Assembly: GCA_029555885.1 (NCBI GenBank) | Contig: JAKPQT010000066.1 | Span: 1-7,646 of the forward strand | Direction of reading: 5' to 3' | From: Chloroflexota bacterium | GTDB taxonomy: Bacteria; Chloroflexota; Anaerolineae; CG2-30-64-16 | Length of the DNA: 7,646 bases | In this document: positions 5,769 through 7,646 of the stretch, one piece after another | Numbering within the stretch: position 1 is the stretch's first letter | Layout: each line of letters starts with the position of its first letter | The notes under the pieces: model-generated | Seen by the model: the letters and a program-made list of their open reading frames with translations, nothing else | Told to the model about the DNA's origin: nothing | Databases searched by the model: none | Translations under genes and position numbers: made by a program

Positions 5769-6470
5769 CCTCTCCAACAGCTCCGCCAGGTCGGTCAGCG
5801 AACCCTGATACGTCGGCGCGGGCGTCTCCGGCAGGAGAGCAGTTGCCGCGCTGGGCACCAGGAACGTCGGGCAGCCGACGGCTGCTGCGACCATATCCAT
5901 GTGTTCGTCGCCCACGACGAGGCACTCCTCCGGCCGCCTTCCGAGCCGGGCGATCACGTCATCGAAGAAGCGCAGGTTCGGTTTGCAGTAACGGCTGTTC
6001 TCGTAGGACGTCACCCATTTGTAGGGAAAGTCATCCACCCCGGCCCAGGCCATGCGCTGGCGGATCGCGGTCGCAGGGAAGAGCGGGTTCGTCGTGATGG
6101 CGACGTCGTAGCCGAGCGCAAATGCCAGCTGCACGACGGGCCGCGCCTCCGGCTTGCGCCGCGTCACCCCCGCCAGCTTCGGGAAGTCCTCGGCATAGAA
6201 GGCATCGAAGATGGGTTCCAGCTCCGCGCGCGGGCGGCCCACCAGCGGGAAGAACACCTCCGCAAACACCTCCTGGTTGGTCGCGCGGCCATCGTTTGCC
6301 AGCATCGCCTCGGTCGCTTGCATCAGGTGGGTGACGAAGAACCGGGTCGGCAGGATGTGCCCGACGCGCGCGCCCAACGCCTTGAGATACACAGGCAGGA
6401 AGTTCTCCATATTGCTGTCGAGCAGCGTGCCGTCCAGGTCGAACAGGATCGCTTTCACTGAATCAAGCAA
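5766..6470 (-). CDS. HAD-superfamily hydrolase (phosphatase-like)
   Basis: The product (234 aa from the TTG at 6470) has all four HAD motifs: ILFDLDGTLLD (8-18) with nucleophile Asp11 and general acid Asp13; motif II VAITTNP (123-129) with Thr126; motif III Lys163 in YCKPN; and motif IV VVGDEHMDMV (185-194) with Asp188 and Asp192 for Mg2+. Between motifs I and II lies an all-helical cap typical of subfamily I (phosphoglycolate phosphatase-like). The substrate cannot be read from the sequence. The upstream in-frame ATG at 6518 would add 16 residues with no family match; AAAGGAG (complement of 6478-6484), 7 nt before the TTG, decides the start. The stop lies in the edge of the palindrome. It is divergent from the glycyl radical enzyme, and a shared role is possible but unproven. 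Confidence 0.92.
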   Translation of the reverse strand: MLDSVKAILFDLDGTLLDSNMENFLPVYLKALGARVGHILPTRFFVTHLMQATEAMLANDGRATNQEVFAEVFFPLVGRPRAELEPIFDAFYAEDFPKLAGVTRRKPEARPVVQLAFALGYDVAITTNPLFPATAIRQRMAWAGVDDFPYKWVTSYENSRYCKPNLRFFDDVIARLGRRPEECLVVGDEHMDMVAAAVGCPTFLVPSAATALLPETPAPTYQGSLTDLAELLER

Positions 6471-6477
6471 GGTATGG

Positions 6478-6484
6478 CTCCTTT
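6478..6484 (-). promoter_or_regulatory. Shine-Dalgarno site selecting the TTG start of the HAD gene
   Basis: The minus strand reads AAAGGAG followed by a 7-nt spacer and TTG at 6470-6468. This places the start immediately before the conserved VKAILFDLDG core, as expected for a HAD phosphatase, and makes the upstream ATG at 6518 unlikely. Confidence 0.65.
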
Positions 6485-6494
6485 CGAGAAAAGG

Positions 6495-6509
6495 TGCACT
6501 GGCGGTGCA
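6495..6509. promoter_or_regulatory. Small inverted repeat near the HAD transcription start
   Basis: TGCAC (6495-6499) and GTGCA (6505-6509) are perfect reverse complements around 5 bases, and GGTGCA also occurs twice as a direct repeat here. The site touches the predicted -10 box and transcription start of the HAD gene, where a repressor could bind. It is short and could be coincidental. Confidence 0.25.
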
Positions 6510-6517
6510 TAATACCA
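6509..6517 (-). promoter_or_regulatory. Extended -10 promoter candidate for the HAD gene
   Basis: The minus strand reads TGGTATTAT, which fits TGnTATAAT with one mismatch in the hexamer. No good -35 is visible 17 bases upstream, as is acceptable for extended -10 promoters. The start would be near 6502, about 32 nt before the TTG. Confidence 0.4.
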
Positions 6518-6560
6518 CAACTGGCCGATTGGTGCCCGTGAGTGTCTCTGGCTTGGGCTG

Positions 6561-6569
6561 TGGTAAAAT
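6561..6569 (+). promoter_or_regulatory. Extended -10 promoter candidate for the glycyl radical enzyme gene
   Basis: TGGTAAAAT fits TGnTATAAT with one mismatch in the hexamer. It lies about 41 bases before the ATG at 6610, giving a leader of about 34 nt. It faces away from the similar box at 6509-6517, so the two genes appear to be driven from one short divergent control region. Confidence 0.4.
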
Positions 6570-6609
6570 GCAAGTGACTTCCTATACGTTACTTTGGAGG
6601 CTGCTGATT

Positions 6610-7646
6610 ATGTCCATGACCCCGCGCGTTGCGCAGTTGCGGCAGGCCAGCCTGGACGCGATCCCGCACATCTCCACCGAGCGCGCCGAGCTGCTGACCG
6701 AGTTCTACCGGCAGGATGGCGTACCGGGCTCCGGCCCAATCGCCGGGCCAGTCTCCGTGCCTGTGCATCGCGCGCTGGCATTCCAGTATCTGCTGGAGCA
6801 CAAGGCCATCTACATCGGAGACGGCGAGCTCATCGTCGGCGAGAAGGGGCCCGCGCCGAAGGCCACGCCCACCTACCCCGAGCTCTGCTGCCACAGCTTG
6901 CAGGACCTGGACATCCTCGACACGCGGCCCAAGATTCCGTTCGCCGTGGATGAGCGCAGCCGGGAAGTGTACCGCGACACGGTCATCCCGGCCTGGCAGG
7001 GCAAATCCATCCGCGACTTGCTCTTCCGCGAGATGACGCCGGAATGGCTGGCCGCGTACGAGGCAGGCATCTTCACCGAGTTCATGGAGCAGCGCGCGCC
7101 CGGCCATACGGTGTTGGACGACAAAATCTACCGCAAGGGGATGCTCGACTTCGTGGCCGACATCGACGCCAACCTCGCCCGGCTGGACTTCCTGCACGAC
7201 ATGGACGCGTACGACAAGCAGGAGGAACTGCGCGCGATGCGCATTGCCGCGGCCGCGCTGATCCGCTTCGCGCAGCGGCACGCAGAGCTGGCGCGGCAGC
7301 GCGCGACCGAGACGGGTGACCCTGTGCGCCGCCAGGAACTCCTGCGTATCGCGGAGGTCTGCGAGCACGTGCCGGCGCACGCGCCGCGCGACTTCTGGGA
7401 AGCCCTGCAATACTACTGGTTCGTCCACTTGGGCGTGACCATCGAACTCAATACGTGGGACTCCTTCTGCCCGGGCCGTCTGGACCAGCACCTCGAACCC
7501 TTCTACCGTCGCGGGCTGGCCGACGGGACGCTGACGCGCGAGTCCGCCGAGGAGCTGTTGCAGTGCTTCTGGATCAAGTTCAACAACCAGCCCGCGCCGC
7601 CGAAGGTCGGCGTCACCGCGGCCGAGAGCGGCACCTACACCGACTT
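6610..7646 (+). CDS. Pyruvate formate-lyase-like glycyl radical enzyme (N-terminal part, C-terminus outside the window)
   Basis: From the ATG at 6610, preceded by GGAGG (6596-6600) at 9 nt, 345 codons run without a stop off the right edge. A second ATG two codons later (6616) is a possible alternative. The translation matches the N-terminal PFL domain of the PFL2/glycerol dehydratase-like glycyl radical enzymes: STERAELLTEFYRQ early, YIGDGELIVGEKGPAPKATP, TYPELCCHS, a long helical section, HAPRDFWEALQYYWFVHLGV, and near the edge FWIKFNNQPAPPKVGV followed by TAAESGTYTD. Such enzymes abstract hydrogen with a glycyl radical and an active-site Cys under anoxic conditions. Both the Cys motif and the glycine near the C-terminus fall beyond the window, so the substrate (pyruvate, a diol, a hydroxyproline or other) cannot be assigned. 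An activating radical-SAM enzyme would be expected nearby, but none is seen here. Confidence 0.88.
   Translation, partial: MSMTPRVAQLRQASLDAIPHISTERAELLTEFYRQDGVPGSGPIAGPVSVPVHRALAFQYLLEHKAIYIGDGELIVGEKGPAPKATPTYPELCCHSLQDLDILDTRPKIPFAVDERSREVYRDTVIPAWQGKSIRDLLFREMTPEWLAAYEAGIFTEFMEQRAPGHTVLDDKIYRKGMLDFVADIDANLARLDFLHDMDAYDKQEELRAMRIAAAALIRFAQRHAELARQRATETGDPVRRQELLRIAEVCEHVPAHAPRDFWEALQYYWFVHLGVTIELNTWDSFCPGRLDQHLEPFYRRGLADGTLTRESAEELLQCFWIKFNNQPAPPKVGVTAAESGTYTD

Noticed and set aside
5742..6461. Plus-strand open frame of 239 codons
   Set aside because: It is opposite the HAD gene, which has all four catalytic motifs, and begins inside the palindrome arm.
6589..7491. Minus-strand open frame of 300 codons
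   Set aside because: It is antisense to the glycyl radical enzyme, whose family motifs are clear. Its Val/Arg/His/Leu-rich translation is a codon-bias shadow.

Overview
The window is GC-rich, densely coded bacterial DNA with no tRNA, rRNA, CRISPR array or insertion sequence. The gene set (a DUF4157 effector-like protein, a YbjQ/UPF0145 protein, two GerW/YtfJ-like membrane proteins, a PFL-type glycyl radical enzyme), two TTG starts behind strong Shine-Dalgarno sites, and palindromic intergenic elements of the type AACCGCGAAGACGC...GCAAAG suggest a Chloroflexota-like (Anaerolineae-like) bacterium. That placement is inference from gene content and style, not from a marker gene.

Layout. (1) Bases 1-833, minus: the N-terminal 277 codons of a DUF4434 TIM-barrel, glycosidase-like protein, cut by the window edge. 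(2) 834-1033: an intergenic stretch with an imperfect palindrome (921-992). (3) 1034-3041, minus: a two-gene unit. A 545-aa protein has an N-terminal DUF4157 domain with a HEAAH motif, a long cysteine/histidine-containing middle and C-terminal region, and a final SH3-like domain. Its stop overlaps the start of a 125-aa unknown protein by 8 nt. DUF4157 proteins are associated with extracellular contractile injection systems (eCIS), so this looks like an effector with a small coupled partner. No injection-system structural gene lies in the window. (4) 3042-3221: a divergent promoter region. (5) 3222-5677, plus: a tight four-gene unit of YbjQ/UPF0145, a methyltransferase-nucleotidyltransferase fusion, and two related GerW/YtfJ-like small proteins with C-terminal membrane segments. 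The last three genes are joined by 4-nt overlaps or near-overlaps. (6) 5696-5768: a near-perfect palindrome with 29-nt arms, between convergent genes, whose edge supplies the stop codon of the next gene. (7) 5766-6470, minus: a HAD-superfamily phosphatase with a TTG start. (8) 6471-6609: a second divergent promoter region with an extended -10 candidate in each direction. (9) 6610-7646, plus: the N-terminal 345 codons of a glycyl radical enzyme, running off the right edge.

The most notable points are the DUF4157 effector-like protein with its uncharacterised catalytic-looking region and coupled partner, the methyltransferase-nucleotidyltransferase fusion next to two GerW-like membrane proteins, and the palindrome family, one copy of which forms the end of a gene.
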